53,116 nucleotides of DNA from JBGYPP01 sp041838515. GTDB lineage: Bacteria > Bacillota > Clostridia > Lachnospirales > Lachnospiraceae. Positions 40,504 through 49,334 of the stretch are shown here, one piece after another (positions within the stretch are counted from its first letter, which is position 1; each line of letters begins with the position of its first letter). Both the position numbers and the translations under genes were made by a program. Under the pieces are notes generated by a model. The model saw nothing but the letters and a program-made list of their open reading frames with translations, ran no database searches and had not been told where the DNA came from. The DNA lies in assembly GCA_041838515.1 (NCBI GenBank), contig JBGYPP010000044.1, positions 1 through 53,116 on the forward strand. The letters are read 5' to 3'.

Positions 40504-41558
40504 CCATACGCGCGGACGGCAACAGCCTGTTGGGCACTGGGCATATAATGCGATGTCTGTCCATAGCCAAGGCGGCTAGGCGGCTGGGGGAGGACTGCGT
40601 TTTCTGGCTGGCTGACGGCGAGGCTAAGGCTCTGTTGGAGGGCAGCGGATTCGCTGTGGAGGTGCTGGGCAGCGATTACAGGCATATGCTGGGGGAGCGG
40701 GAGGCGCTGGAGGCAGTGTGGAGCAGATACCGCCCCCAGAGAGTATTGGTGGATTCCTACTATGTGGAGCCGTCGTATTTTGCCTATCTGCGGCAGATGG
40801 AGAGTCGGGCCGGCATTGCCTATATAGACGATCTCCTGGAGGGGGTTTACGACTGTGATCTTCTGCTGCACTATGCAGTGGACGGTGAGGAGAGGCGGTC
40901 ATGGTACGAGAAGAGATACATCGAGGCGGGGCTGCCCTGCCCTCAGCTGCTCTTGGGGCCATCCTTTGTCCCTCTCAGGGAGGAATTTGCCCGCGTTACA
41001 GAGAGGGAGTTTGCGGAGCATATTTCCCGGGTGCTGGTGCTGACGGGAGGCTCGGACGTATCCCATACGGGATTGGCATTGTTGGAATTTTTGGAGCAAA
41101 ATCCGCAATTTGCCGGCTGGGAGATGGATTTTGTGGCCGGGCGGCTGAATTTGGATCTGGAGGCCATGGAGAGAAAGGCCCATAATCTGCCCCGGGCACA
41201 TATACACGCCCATATAGAGGATATGCGCAGCCGGATGGAGCTGGCAGACATAGCCATATCCGCTGGAGGAAGTACGCTGTATGAGCTCTGTGCCTGCGGC
41301 ACACCCATGGTAATGTATACCTGCGCTGATAATCAGCAGCAGGGGGCTAAAGCCATATCTCGGGCGGTGGGAGCGCCCTATGTGGGGGATGCCCGGGGGG
41401 CGGAGAGTTTTGCCCGCCGATTGATGGAGGCCGTGGTGTCACTGGCGGCCGACGGGGCAAAGCGCAGGGAACAGAGCAGGGTTCAGAGGGAGCTGGTGGA
41501 CGGGCGGGGGGCAGAGCGCATATGCCGCCGGCTGCTGGACATGGAGATACCCGCTTAA
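40497..41558 (+). CDS. pseG: UDP-sugar hydrolase of pseudaminic acid synthesis (PseG-like)
   Basis: 353 residues. The N-terminal RADGNSLLGTGHIMRCLSIAKA is the PseG signature, with the catalytic-type His in GTGHIMR. The later ISAGGSTLYELCACGTPMVMY is the GT-B nucleotide-binding motif. It removes UDP from 2,4-diacetamido-2,4,6-trideoxy-altrose before condensation. The start ATG 40497 follows GGGGGAAAT. The condensing enzyme PseI and the early PseB/C/H are not in the window. Confidence 0.85.
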   Translation: MLAIRADGNSLLGTGHIMRCLSIAKAARRLGEDCVFWLADGEAKALLEGSGFAVEVLGSDYRHMLGEREALEAVWSRYRPQRVLVDSYYVEPSYFAYLRQMESRAGIAYIDDLLEGVYDCDLLLHYAVDGEERRSWYEKRYIEAGLPCPQLLLGPSFVPLREEFARVTEREFAEHISRVLVLTGGSDVSHTGLALLEFLEQNPQFAGWEMDFVAGRLNLDLEAMERKAHNLPRAHIHAHIEDMRSRMELADIAISAGGSTLYELCACGTPMVMYTCADNQQQGAKAISRAVGAPYVGDARGAESFARRLMEAVVSLAADGAKRREQSRVQRELVDGRGAERICRRLLDMEIPA

Positions 41559-41578
41559 TGTATTGCATGGAGGGAAAT

Positions 41579-43063
41579 ATGGAGAAACAGACATGGCTGG
41601 AGGCGGTAGAAAAATCTGCGGCTGGGAGGCTGTTGTGGTATTTTGACCAGATCAGCCGCATACCCAGGGCTTCCGGAAATTGCCGGGCCATAGGCGAGTA
41701 CCTGCTGGATAGGGCCAGTATGCTGGGATTGGAGTCTGTCATGGATCAGGCAGGCAATGTGTTGGTGTGGAAGCCGGCCTCCCCCGGCTGTAGAAATCTG
41801 GCGCCGGTGATCTTGCAGGGGCATATGGATATGGTGGCCGTACAGGATGGGGAGTGGCAGGGGGATTTTGCCAATGATGGCCTGGAGCTGGCTTTGGATG
41901 GGGATATGCTCTATGCCCGGCACACCAGTCTGGGCGGGGATAATGGCGTGGCCCTGGCATTGTGCCTGGCGCTGATGGAGTCTGAGGAGGCTGTCCATCC
42001 GCCTCTGGAGCTGGTATTTACCGTGGATGAGGAAACCGGCATGGACGGGGCCCGGGCGTTGGAGAGCGGAAGGCTGTCCGGCCGGCGTATGATCAATCTG
42101 GACTCAGAGGGAGAAGGGGTCTTTCTGGCCGGCTGCGCAGGAGGCATGCGGGTGGTGGCCGGATGTTCCTATGCGCCCAAGGCCTGTCCGGGCAGACGTC
42201 TCATCCTGGGGCTGGAGGGGCTGGCCGGGGGCCATTCCGGCATGGAGATAGACCAAGGTGGCGCAAATGCTCATGTGGAGATGGGCAAATGGCTGATGGC
42301 GCTGCACCGGGAGAGGCCGTTGGCCTTACAGGCCTGGGAGGGAGGGGCGGCGGACAATGCCATATGCGCCCAGAGCCGGGTGGCGCTGCTGATGCCAGAG
42401 GAGGATCTGCCTTGGTTGAAAGAGAGGGCTGCGGCCTGGGAGGCGGAACTGCGCCAGTGCTATGGCCATAGGGATAAGGATTTGGCCCTGCGCTGGGCCT
42501 GGGATACAGAGGGGACGCCGTCGGATTTGGGTTTGGCCGGGCCGGAGTTGGAGGAATTGCTGCGCTGGTTCTGTTCTATGCCCTCCGGTGTGGTGGCCCA
42601 TAGCCGGGATATGGGGGGACTGGTGGAAACCTCCCTCAATCTGGGCGTGCTTCGCATGAGGGATGGGCATTTGCAGGGTCATTGGGCCCTGCGCAGCAGC
42701 AAGGAGGAGGAGAAGTACAGGCTGGCCGGGCAGATGAAGAAATTGCTGGAAGATGGCATATGCTTGGGCAGGCCTCACTGGGAGAGCCATGGGGATTACC
42801 CTGGATGGGCTTACAACCCCCATTCCTCTTTGCTGGAGCAGTGCGCCCGGGTCTATGCCCGTACCACGGGCAGACAGGCCCGGATAGAGGCCATACATGC
42901 GGGCTTGGAATGCGGATTCTTCTGCCAAAAAATACCCGGTCTGGACTGTGTATCCCTGGGGCCGGATATGTGGGATATACACACTCCCAGGGAGAGGCTC
43001 TCCATATCCTCGCTGGAGAGGATTTGGGAATTTTTGCTGGCACTGTTGGCTGAGATGGAATGA
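41579..43063 (+). CDS. pepD: Aminoacyl-histidine dipeptidase (PepD, M20 family)
   Basis: 494 residues. Metal ligands are seen in LQGHMDMVAV (His about 82), LGGDNGVALAL, and FTVDEETGMDGA with the catalytic Glu, plus a C-terminal AIHAGLECGFF. This is the beta-Ala-His dipeptidase/PepD subfamily, larger than PepT. It hydrolyses Xaa-His and related dipeptides in the cytoplasm. Start ATG 41579 is favoured over upstream in-frame ATGs by GGAGGG at 5-base spacing. Confidence 0.92.
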   Translation: MEKQTWLEAVEKSAAGRLLWYFDQISRIPRASGNCRAIGEYLLDRASMLGLESVMDQAGNVLVWKPASPGCRNLAPVILQGHMDMVAVQDGEWQGDFANDGLELALDGDMLYARHTSLGGDNGVALALCLALMESEEAVHPPLELVFTVDEETGMDGARALESGRLSGRRMINLDSEGEGVFLAGCAGGMRVVAGCSYAPKACPGRRLILGLEGLAGGHSGMEIDQGGANAHVEMGKWLMALHRERPLALQAWEGGAADNAICAQSRVALLMPEEDLPWLKERAAAWEAELRQCYGHRDKDLALRWAWDTEGTPSDLGLAGPELEELLRWFCSMPSGVVAHSRDMGGLVETSLNLGVLRMRDGHLQGHWALRSSKEEEKYRLAGQMKKLLEDGICLGRPHWESHGDYPGWAYNPHSSLLEQCARVYARTTGRQARIEAIHAGLECGFFCQKIPGLDCVSLGPDMWDIHTPRERLSISSLERIWEFLLALLAEME

Positions 43064-43079
43064 GGGGGCGGCCCTGAGT

Positions 43080-43310
43080 TCCGGTATACAAATCTCTGTG
43101 CCTGGGGCGGAGGCTTTTGGGTCTGGAATACAAAGCTCTGTGTATAGATCGGAGCCACTTGGGTCTGGAATACAAGGCTCTGTGTATAGTGGGGAGGCTC
43201 TGGAGCTTGGTATACAAATGTCTGAGTCCGGCGCGGAGGCTTGGGAGTCTGGGGATGCAAAGATCGGGCCTGGAGCAGTGGTTCTGGTGTTTTGTTATAC
43301 AAAAAGCACA
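43080..43310 (+). repeat. Degenerate 42-bp tandem repeat array after pepD
   Basis: Six copies spaced 42, 42, 42, 43 and 42 bases, anchored on a TATACAAA-like core (at about 43087, 43129, 43171, 43213, 43256 and 43298). Unit consensus includes GGTCTGGAATACAAAGCTCT. Because 42 is a multiple of 3 the units stay open in several frames on both strands, but no start with a ribosome site is found. The tract from 43064 to 43440 otherwise holds only two terminators. Confidence 0.8.
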
Positions 43311-43335
43311 GGCAGGGGGATGTCCTCTGCCTGTG
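43307..43335 (+). terminator. Terminator of pepD
   Basis: CACAGGCAG (43307-43315) pairs with CTGCCTGTG (43327-43335), then TTCTTGTT. Confidence 0.7.
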
Positions 43336-43348
43336 TTCTTGTTGTGCT

Positions 43349-43379
43349 AAAAGGCCCCGCCCTGGGAGCTGGGCCTTTT
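43349..43379. terminator. Bidirectional terminator between pepD and the EAL gene
   Basis: AAAAGGCCC (43349-43357) pairs with GGGCCTTTT (43371-43379), giving A-rich and T-rich flanks suited to both strands of this convergent pair. Confidence 0.7.
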
Positions 43380-43440
43380 CTGCTCATTATACATACCGGA
43401 TTATTTGGAAAAATTTGGTCAATTAGATATTTTTACCTAA

Positions 43441-46179
43441 TTAAACATTTTTGGCAATCAGATCGTATAATGCGGTCAGTTCCAGGGGGCGGTAGAAATA
43501 GTATCCCTGGGCATAGTCACAGCCGGCCTTGGTGGCTATATCCAGCTCCAGCTGGGTTTCCACACCCTCCACGCAGACTTTTTTTCTAAACTTGTGGCAG
43601 CTGTACACGATACTGGAGATAAAGTCATAATTCTCTGCGGAATTGGACATGCCCTGCATCAGGCTGCGGTCCAGCTTCACGATATCCGAGGGATATTTGA
43701 GCAGCAATTCCAGGGAGGAGTAACCAGCGCCGAAGTCGTCCAGCGCCACCCGCATATTCAGCGCCTTGCAACCGTCTATAAACTGCTGCAGCTTCATGGG
43801 GCTGTCATCGTAGTGGGTTTCGGTCAGCTCCATAATCAGATTGTTGCCGGGCAGCTGCCATTTCTTCAAGGTCCTCTCCATATGGGGGAGGAAGTCATCG
43901 TCCAGTATCTGATGGTAGCTGACATTGAAGTCCAGGCTGAAATTCTCCATATAGGAGGTGTTAATGCGTTTGCAGCAGCGAACGGCCTGTTCAAATATCC
44001 ATTTGCCCACCGGCAAAATCAGCTTGTTTTGCTCCAGCATGGGGACAAAGACGGCTGGGGAGACATCCTTGCCCTGGTATTTCCAGCGCAACAATAGCTC
44101 TCCCGAAATAATCTTGCCCGTTTCTATGGAGATAATGGGCTGTATCACCACCCGGAAGTTGTTGAAATTGTCTATGACATCTCTGGAGAGATCCATCATC
44201 ATGCGGTTCTGGTTCTTCCGCCTCTGTATGGTATGCATGGAGTGAACGACAAATTCCTCCGTGCTGTCCTTGGCCAATTCCATCAAACTGATAATATCCA
44301 CCATGATATCATGGGGTGAGTTGTCCGTAGAGGATTCCGTCAGCGTGCCTATGGAGCAGGGAACCCGCACGGCCAAATTATATTCCAGGTAAAGATTGTG
44401 TATGGTATTGCGTATGCGACGGGCGATTTCTGCATCCTCCAGCAAACATTCGGGCATCTTCACGGCCAGGAAGCGCAACCCGTCCAGGCGAAAAAAGCGC
44501 AGCATTCCGTTGAACTGGCTCACCAGTCGGGAGGCCATATCCTTGAGCAGGTTGTTGGCCACCAGACGGCCCCGCAGCTCGTTGATTTTTTCAAAGCTGT
44601 TGACCCGGAAGCCTATAAAAGTCAGCGTAGGGCAACTCTGCTGCAGATCATGGATCAGGTGTATGGCCTGCTGCTCCTTGGGGAAGTTGGTAACCGGATC
44701 TATGGTAAAATGGTAATTGAGCTTGGTGACTCCCCCGGAAAAGAACAGGGGTTTGGTTCTTTCTTCATCCCAGCACACTACGCCGCTGCAGTGGATCCAG
44801 AAATCATTGCCGTTTTTGTCCCTTACCCTATAGCGCAGATCGTGAGAGGAACGCTTCTCCGGGATAATAGAGGATATATCTGCCTGGTACAATTCCAAAT
44901 CTTCCTGGAAAGGGATGAATTTTTCCCATTCCTTCAGGAAGCCGGGGACCACATTGCTGGGGAAGCCGAATAGTTCCCGCAGAGGGTCGGAGATATAAAA
45001 ATTCCTCGACTGCATATCTCCAAAGAAAGGGTAATGCTCTGCTATGGATACGGAGTGAAAAAAGGCGTCCATATCAAAGTAATTGTCATTGATAAAGCTG
45101 TACAAGCCCTTTAGAGCCTTGGGGTTGGCCAGAGTGAGATCCAGATGGCGGTTGTCCCCCTCGCCGGAGCCGGCCGAATCCGGCGCGTCCATCTCCTTTT
45201 CCTTTTCGCCTATGCGCATTTTCTTGTCTGCCTGCATATTTTGTTCGGCCACAGACAGCAAATCCCGCAATTGTAAATCCTGGCTGTCGGACCAGGCATG
45301 GCCCATGGCCACGGAGTAGGGCATTTTTTGCAATATGGCTTCAATCTGGGCGGCTTTATCCCAGAACATGACCTTTTCCATATCCGGGCAGACCACTACG
45401 AACTCGCCGCTGTATATATGAAAGACCTTCTCGTTTTCAAACAAATGCAATAAAGCCTCGCCCACCTCCTTGAGCACGGCCTCCATGACCTGGTATCCCT
45501 TGTTGGCATTGATCAATTTTAGGCGGAACAATTCCACATAAATCAGGCCGCAGCATTGTTGTTTCCAGGGGGCGGAGAGGGTTTCGTCAAAGGCGTGCAG
45601 ATTGTAGGTGCCGGTAAAGGGGTCATACGTCTCCAGGCGCTTGACCTCCCTTTCGAGATCCCGCATTTTGATATTACTGCCCAAAAAATTGCCCACCCAA
45701 GTGAGCGCAGGGATGATTTGCGCCGCCTTGTCCATATCGGCATTGTCCACGCCTATAAAGCCTATCACCTCTTTGTCCAGATAGATGGGAGCCACGATCA
45801 GAGAGTGTATGCCCTGGTCATTGAGTACGGCATAGGCCTCCGGAGCTTCCTCCCTTATGTCCTCCAGGTTGTGAATGATGACCGGCTCTCCCCGGTCAAA
45901 GCTGTCAAACCAGTCCTGTATGGTTTCCTTGGGTTCGCATTGCAGATGCTCAATCTGGGCGCTGACACCCGGAGCGCACCATTCGTAGGTGTTGGTGACA
46001 AAGATTTTGCGGGTAATTTCAAATATATAACATCGATCGCAATCAAACTCCTGCCCTATCAGGGCAAGCAGCTCTTCTATGCCGTCCTTGGAATTGCCCA
46101 GTTCGGCCATTTGCTGCAGCCAGAGGGCGGAACTGTTTTCTTCGGATATGGATATTTGGGATGATGCATTTGCGTCCAT
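43441..46179 (-). CDS. GAF-GGDEF-PAS-GGDEF-EAL cyclic di-GMP phosphodiesterase
   Basis: 912 residues, no membrane helix. Order: a GAF domain (about 20-165), a GGDEF-like domain whose site reads YSGEF (degenerate), a PAS-like sensor (FGFPSNVV, RYRVRDKNGNDFWIHCSG), a second GGDEF-like domain with RLDGLRF (inactive), and a C-terminal EAL domain. The EAL key residues are kept: Glu in GELLLRW, MELTETH, ALDDFGAGYSSL, KLDRSL, VEGVET and AQGYYFYRPL. So hydrolysis of c-di-GMP is likely and synthesis is not; the GGDEF domains may bind GTP allosterically. It probably counteracts the two cyclases at 9-12.6 kb. AGGAG precedes the ATG. Confidence 0.88.
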   Translation of the reverse strand: MDANASSQISISEENSSALWLQQMAELGNSKDGIEELLALIGQEFDCDRCYIFEITRKIFVTNTYEWCAPGVSAQIEHLQCEPKETIQDWFDSFDRGEPVIIHNLEDIREEAPEAYAVLNDQGIHSLIVAPIYLDKEVIGFIGVDNADMDKAAQIIPALTWVGNFLGSNIKMRDLEREVKRLETYDPFTGTYNLHAFDETLSAPWKQQCCGLIYVELFRLKLINANKGYQVMEAVLKEVGEALLHLFENEKVFHIYSGEFVVVCPDMEKVMFWDKAAQIEAILQKMPYSVAMGHAWSDSQDLQLRDLLSVAEQNMQADKKMRIGEKEKEMDAPDSAGSGEGDNRHLDLTLANPKALKGLYSFINDNYFDMDAFFHSVSIAEHYPFFGDMQSRNFYISDPLRELFGFPSNVVPGFLKEWEKFIPFQEDLELYQADISSIIPEKRSSHDLRYRVRDKNGNDFWIHCSGVVCWDEERTKPLFFSGGVTKLNYHFTIDPVTNFPKEQQAIHLIHDLQQSCPTLTFIGFRVNSFEKINELRGRLVANNLLKDMASRLVSQFNGMLRFFRLDGLRFLAVKMPECLLEDAEIARRIRNTIHNLYLEYNLAVRVPCSIGTLTESSTDNSPHDIMVDIISLMELAKDSTEEFVVHSMHTIQRRKNQNRMMMDLSRDVIDNFNNFRVVIQPIISIETGKIISGELLLRWKYQGKDVSPAVFVPMLEQNKLILPVGKWIFEQAVRCCKRINTSYMENFSLDFNVSYHQILDDDFLPHMERTLKKWQLPGNNLIMELTETHYDDSPMKLQQFIDGCKALNMRVALDDFGAGYSSLELLLKYPSDIVKLDRSLMQGMSNSAENYDFISSIVYSCHKFRKKVCVEGVETQLELDIATKAGCDYAQGYYFYRPLELTALYDLIAKNV

Positions 46180-46312
46180 CTTGAACTCCTTTATACAGAG
46201 AAAAAAAGGGGCTGAAAAGGATGTCTTTCATGATGTCGGTAATAATGTGCGCTAGCAAAGGAAAGCATCGAAAAATAGACTACCCCCAATAATACTTATA
46301 GAGATTATTATC

Positions 46313-46341
46313 ATTATAGAGCATTTACAGGCAGGCTTCAA
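46313..46341 (-). promoter_or_regulatory. Promoter of the EAL gene
   Basis: On the minus strand TTGAAG (46341-46336), 17 bases, TATAAT (46318-46313), with a leader of about 125 bases. Confidence 0.75.
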
Positions 46342-46957
46342 GAATTTAGCCTCCAAAAAAGAAACGAAACTATACGAAAAATGGAGAATATAGAGATAAG
46401 ATCTTAAAAAAATGCGGGGATGTATCTGCCATGGTCCATGGGAAACCGGATTTTGTGCCTATATTTTGCCGCGCTGAGGCGGGGCGTATTTTTCATTTTT
46501 TATGGATTGTGCTTGTTTGTTCAGCAAGCGTAATACTGACATCACAAGCAATATAGAAAAAGCATAGCATTGAGTTTCACTTTTGGCAAGGCAGAAAAGG
46601 TCAACAAAGTATTGCAGTTAAAGGCTTTTATGACAATTATCTCTCATACTGCACAATGCAAAGCTGAACAAATGAGTTTCGGTTTATTTGCCCTTAATTC
46701 TCTTTGTATTTTGTGGATAGGCATAACAACTTTATACTATTGTATTACTGTTTATTTAAGGGGTATCATCAGAAGTTCCCAGATAATCCAGAATTGATTT
46801 TTAGGAATAGGATATATAAAATATAGGTTAATCCATTAAAATCAATCTGGGGTCAATCTGGTTAATCTGAGGATTATATATAAAAAGGACCTCAAGAAAA
46901 TAGTCGGAAAAATAAGGAAAAAAGTTTATTTTGCCTATGTACTTTCAGAAAATAATG
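46342..46957. other. Gene-poor junction between chromosome and mobile element
   Basis: The base composition changes from GC-rich to AT-rich near 46,500. A GCCGC/GGCGG hairpin with downstream T runs (about 46470-46500) may be a chromosomal terminator. A 75-codon frame from TTG 46570 has no ribosome site and no recognisable domain, so it is not called. The left attachment site should lie in this interval, but I cannot fix it without the right end. Confidence 0.5.
46782..46877. repeat. Iteron-like sites, left end of the element
   Basis: One forward GATAATCCAGA (46782-46792) and three reverse-orientation copies, TCAATCTGG (46842-46850), TCAATCTGG (46853-46861) and TTAATCTGAGGATTAT (46862-46877), spaced about one helical turn. 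The same motif recurs at 50151-50185. Confidence 0.65.
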
Positions 46958-46966
46958 TGGTATAAT
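46958..46966 (+). promoter_or_regulatory. Extended -10 promoter of the element's first genes
   Basis: TGG then TATAAT (46961-46966) is a consensus extended -10. The -35 region is poor. Confidence 0.6.
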
Positions 46967-47012
46967 ATATACAGGTCGGAAAAGACCAGTTAATTTAATA
47001 TTTTGAATGCTT

Positions 47013-47061
47013 AGAGAAGCAAAGTTACCTTTAGACGAGGTTTAACTGGCTTCTCTTTTTT
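47013..47061 (+). terminator. Leader attenuator upstream of the PC4-like gene
   Basis: AGAGAAGC (47013-47020) pairs with GCTTCTCT (47049-47056), with an inner AGTTACC/GGTTTAACT stem, then a T run. It lies between the promoter and the first gene, so it can only act as an attenuator or conditional terminator. Confidence 0.65.
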
Positions 47062-47095
47062 GTTGCCTAAAATCAAAAGGAAAGGAACAAGGAAA

Positions 47096-47392
47096 ATGGA
47101 TAACAAAACAAATAAGCATGAATTTGCGTGTAATGCTGGTAAGGTTACCGAGTATGAAGTAAAGGAACATATTGACACTATCATGGTGGGCTTTCGTGGA
47201 TTCTCAAAGGAAGTGTCGATTGTAAAGTGGAACGACAAGAAGCCTGTGTTTGATATTAGAGCATGGCGAGTATCTGACAGAGACGGATTGCAATATCCTT
47301 TGCGTGGTATCACTTTCTCTAAGGAAGAGTTTATCAAGTTAAGGGAAATCTTGAACAGCATTGATGTGAATTGCATTGATGAATATATGTGA
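47096..47392 (+). CDS. PC4/YdbC-like single-strand DNA-binding protein
   Basis: 98 residues. VGFRGFSKEVSIVKWNDKKPVFDIRAW followed by PLRGITFSKEEFIKLREIL resembles the YdbC/PC4 (transcription coactivator p15) fold, which binds single-stranded DNA. First gene of the element's plus-strand set, starting ATG 47096 after AAGGAACAAGGAA. Confidence 0.62.
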   Translation: MDNKTNKHEFACNAGKVTEYEVKEHIDTIMVGFRGFSKEVSIVKWNDKKPVFDIRAWRVSDRDGLQYPLRGITFSKEEFIKLREILNSIDVNCIDEYM

Positions 47393-47415
47393 GCAAAGAA
47401 TGTGAGGTATTGAAT

Positions 47416-47541
47416 ATGAACGGAGCAAAGACTGACGAAAGGAATTATTATGCTGAAAGCTACATTGCTTTAATCGAAGCAATTATCAAGGAAACAGCTT
47501 CAATAATCAAAGACATAAAGAAAGCAATGGGCGAGGTGTGA
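47416..47541 (+). CDS. Hypothetical 41-residue helical protein
   Basis: Small ORF starting ATG 47416: MNGAKTDERNYYAESYIALI, then mostly helix-forming residues to the end EAMGEV-like tail (KKAMGEV). Its stop TGA (47539-47541) is 2 bases before the ATG of the Rep-like gene, so coupling is likely. The ribosome site is weak (GTGAGGTATTGAAT). No domain recognised. Confidence 0.5.
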   Translation: MNGAKTDERNYYAESYIALIEAIIKETASIIKDIKKAMGEV

Positions 47542-47543
47542 AA

Positions 47544-48536
47544 ATGGGAAAGAAAAAACTACAAGGTGCAGACGGAATGAATTTTCAACTGCAACTTACA
47601 ATAAAAGGCTTAGAGAGTATAAATCTTCCAGAGGAAAATCTCACGAATGAATCTGGAAATGACATAATGAAAATATCTTGTTGGGGCGGCAAACTGTCTG
47701 CTTATGTGAATTTGCCTAACGCAATCAGGCCAAACAATGTGCAGCCATTTCAACTATCTGATTGTATTAAAATCGAATTGGTAAGAAACCAAGTCATTGA
47801 GCACATGAGGTCATATTTGCAAAAGCACTTAAAGGATAAGTATTCTGATGAATTTCTCTCAATGATGAGTGTCACAAAAATGGAGTGCAATCTAACGATA
47901 AAATGCGTTGGGGATTGTAAGCCAAAGGATGTGATTAGATTGTTTGAAAGGTCATTTGCAAAGGTTACTGTTTATAAGGAAACCGACCCAAACGGAAAAA
48001 CACACAAGAAACCAGAACGAGGAATCACAACAACCAAGCCCCATGAATGGGTGTTAAAGGTGTATGACAAAACCTTTCAGCAAAGGCAAGCAGGCAATCT
48101 TAAAGTTGAGTCAAATCTGATTCGTGTGGAATTGGTGTTCTTAGACAGAATGCTTGACCGTATGTATTCGAGCAAGAAATCATTAGAGGACATTCTCACA
48201 AGGAAAGCAATCAAAACGCTGATTGACCAGTACCAAGAAACCTTTGACGAGATATGCAAAAAGAACATTACGCCTATGCTGAATGCTTGTGTACAAGAGA
48301 TATTTGAAAGTTTAACTTACTCTACTCCACGAAAGGAAGTAAGCGAAACTTTGATTAAGTGTAAGGAACTCATTGTAGATACTGAGGTATTACGCAAGGC
48401 ATTAAAGAAGTGGTATGTATTCAAGAAACAGCCTGATAGCTCAAAACGAATTGTTTCATTTTATCGAGAGAAAAATATGGGTTTTCCAGAAGATGTGCTT
48501 AGAACGCTCAAACTCATGCACAACTCTTTAGGATAA
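47544..48536 (+). CDS. Putative replication initiator (Rep_trans/phage Rep-like)
   Basis: 330 residues, basic. The central part, HEWVLKVYDKTFQQRQ then KVESNLIRVELVF, resembles the conserved Y-D-K and R-x-E core of the Rep_trans/phage replication initiation family. That family nicks DNA for rolling-circle replication in small plasmids, filamentous phages and integrative elements. No clear HUH motif is visible and the catalytic Tyr cannot be assigned. An alternative GTG start lies at 47538. The gene is followed by a palindrome at 48551. Confidence 0.5.
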   Translation: MGKKKLQGADGMNFQLQLTIKGLESINLPEENLTNESGNDIMKISCWGGKLSAYVNLPNAIRPNNVQPFQLSDCIKIELVRNQVIEHMRSYLQKHLKDKYSDEFLSMMSVTKMECNLTIKCVGDCKPKDVIRLFERSFAKVTVYKETDPNGKTHKKPERGITTTKPHEWVLKVYDKTFQQRQAGNLKVESNLIRVELVFLDRMLDRMYSSKKSLEDILTRKAIKTLIDQYQETFDEICKKNITPMLNACVQEIFESLTYSTPRKEVSETLIKCKELIVDTEVLRKALKKWYVFKKQPDSSKRIVSFYREKNMGFPEDVLRTLKLMHNSLG

Positions 48537-48550
48537 AACAGGTCTGAAAA

Positions 48551-48567
48551 GTAACATTCGATGTTAC
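48551..48567. repeat. Palindrome after the Rep-like gene
   Basis: GTAACAT-TCG-ATGTTAC is a perfect 7-bp-arm hairpin 14 bases after the stop. It could be a terminator or an origin-type structure. The rest of 48537-48752 shows no gene. Confidence 0.5.
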
Positions 48568-48752
48568 CCTGTGACCCCAAACTTGAAAAACTGAAAATCT
48601 CATAAATTGAGCATAAACCACTATTCATTGGGGTGTAAAAGGTGTTTCACAAGGCATTTGAGCAAATTGCAAAAATCAAATCTTGTCCATAATTATATGA
48701 GACAGAGATACAAACAGATAACAGTACATTAACAGTAAGGGGGTGTTCACTA

Positions 48753-48962
48753 ATGCAGGTAGAACGCATATCAGCAGACATTACATTGAAGCACAAACCC
48801 AGAACGGGAACACAGGCTTACAATATGCTGATTGAATCTCTCAAAGCAGAGATACAGGAAAAGCAAGAGATTTTATCTCATCTCTCACAAGACAAAGTAA
48901 AACAGAAATTCATAGAGAACTGGAATCCTACAACAAGGAGCGTGAACATCTATGATATGTAG
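48753..48962 (+). CDS. Hypothetical 69-residue protein
   Basis: Starts ATG 48753 behind AAGGGGG. It reads VERISADITLKHKPRTGTQAYNMLIESL followed by a coiled-coil-like AEIQEKQEILSHLSQ. It ends 16 bases before the DUF5681 gene. No family recognised. Confidence 0.55.
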   Translation: MQVERISADITLKHKPRTGTQAYNMLIESLKAEIQEKQEILSHLSQDKVKQKFIENWNPTTRSVNIYDM

Positions 48963-48978
48963 GAAGGAGTGATTTTCT

Positions 48979-49332
48979 ATGCCTTATGCTAAAGGACAAA
49001 GTGGTAATCCAAAAGGCAGACCTAAGCAAACCGCAGAGCAGAAATCACAAAAGGAGCAATTTCAGAGGTTGCTTAAATCTTCTACCGTTGAAGCTCTGCA
49101 AAGCATAATCCAGATTGCCAATGACAGATATAACAAGGACCGATTCAATGCTTGTAAGTACATCATTGACAAGGCTTATGGTGCAAATACTGCTTTTCTT
49201 TTAGACGGTACAGAAGATACTGCTCCTACTGTGATTAGGATTGTTCCATACGGTAAAGAAAACGAGGACTGGAACGAAGATGACTGGGAAGATGAATGGA
49301 ACAATGCCCCAGATGAAAATGAGGACGAATAA
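48979..49332 (+). CDS. DUF5681 domain protein
   Basis: 117 residues. The N-terminal AKGQSGNPKGRPK is the DUF5681 signature, found near the start of many phage or element proteins and often next to terminase genes. A helical segment (VEALQSIIQIANDRYNKDRFNACKYIIDKAYG) follows. The tail is very acidic (ENEDWNEDDWEDEW). DNA binding through the basic N-terminus is likely; a packaging role is only a hypothesis. Confidence 0.7.
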   Translation: MPYAKGQSGNPKGRPKQTAEQKSQKEQFQRLLKSSTVEALQSIIQIANDRYNKDRFNACKYIIDKAYGANTAFLLDGTEDTAPTVIRIVPYGKENEDWNEDDWEDEWNNAPDENEDE

Positions 49333-49334
49333 TT

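Noticed and set aside
42897..43589. Repeat protein encoded by the 42-bp array
   Set aside because: The frame starts inside pepD, crosses two terminators and enters the EAL gene antisense; no ribosome site.
46300..46320. Fur-like AT-rich box over the EAL promoter
   Set aside because: Match to the Fur consensus is partial and expected by chance in AT-rich DNA.
46570..46797. 75-codon frame at the left end of the element
   Set aside because: TTG start without ribosome site and atypical hydrophobic stretches; no family seen.
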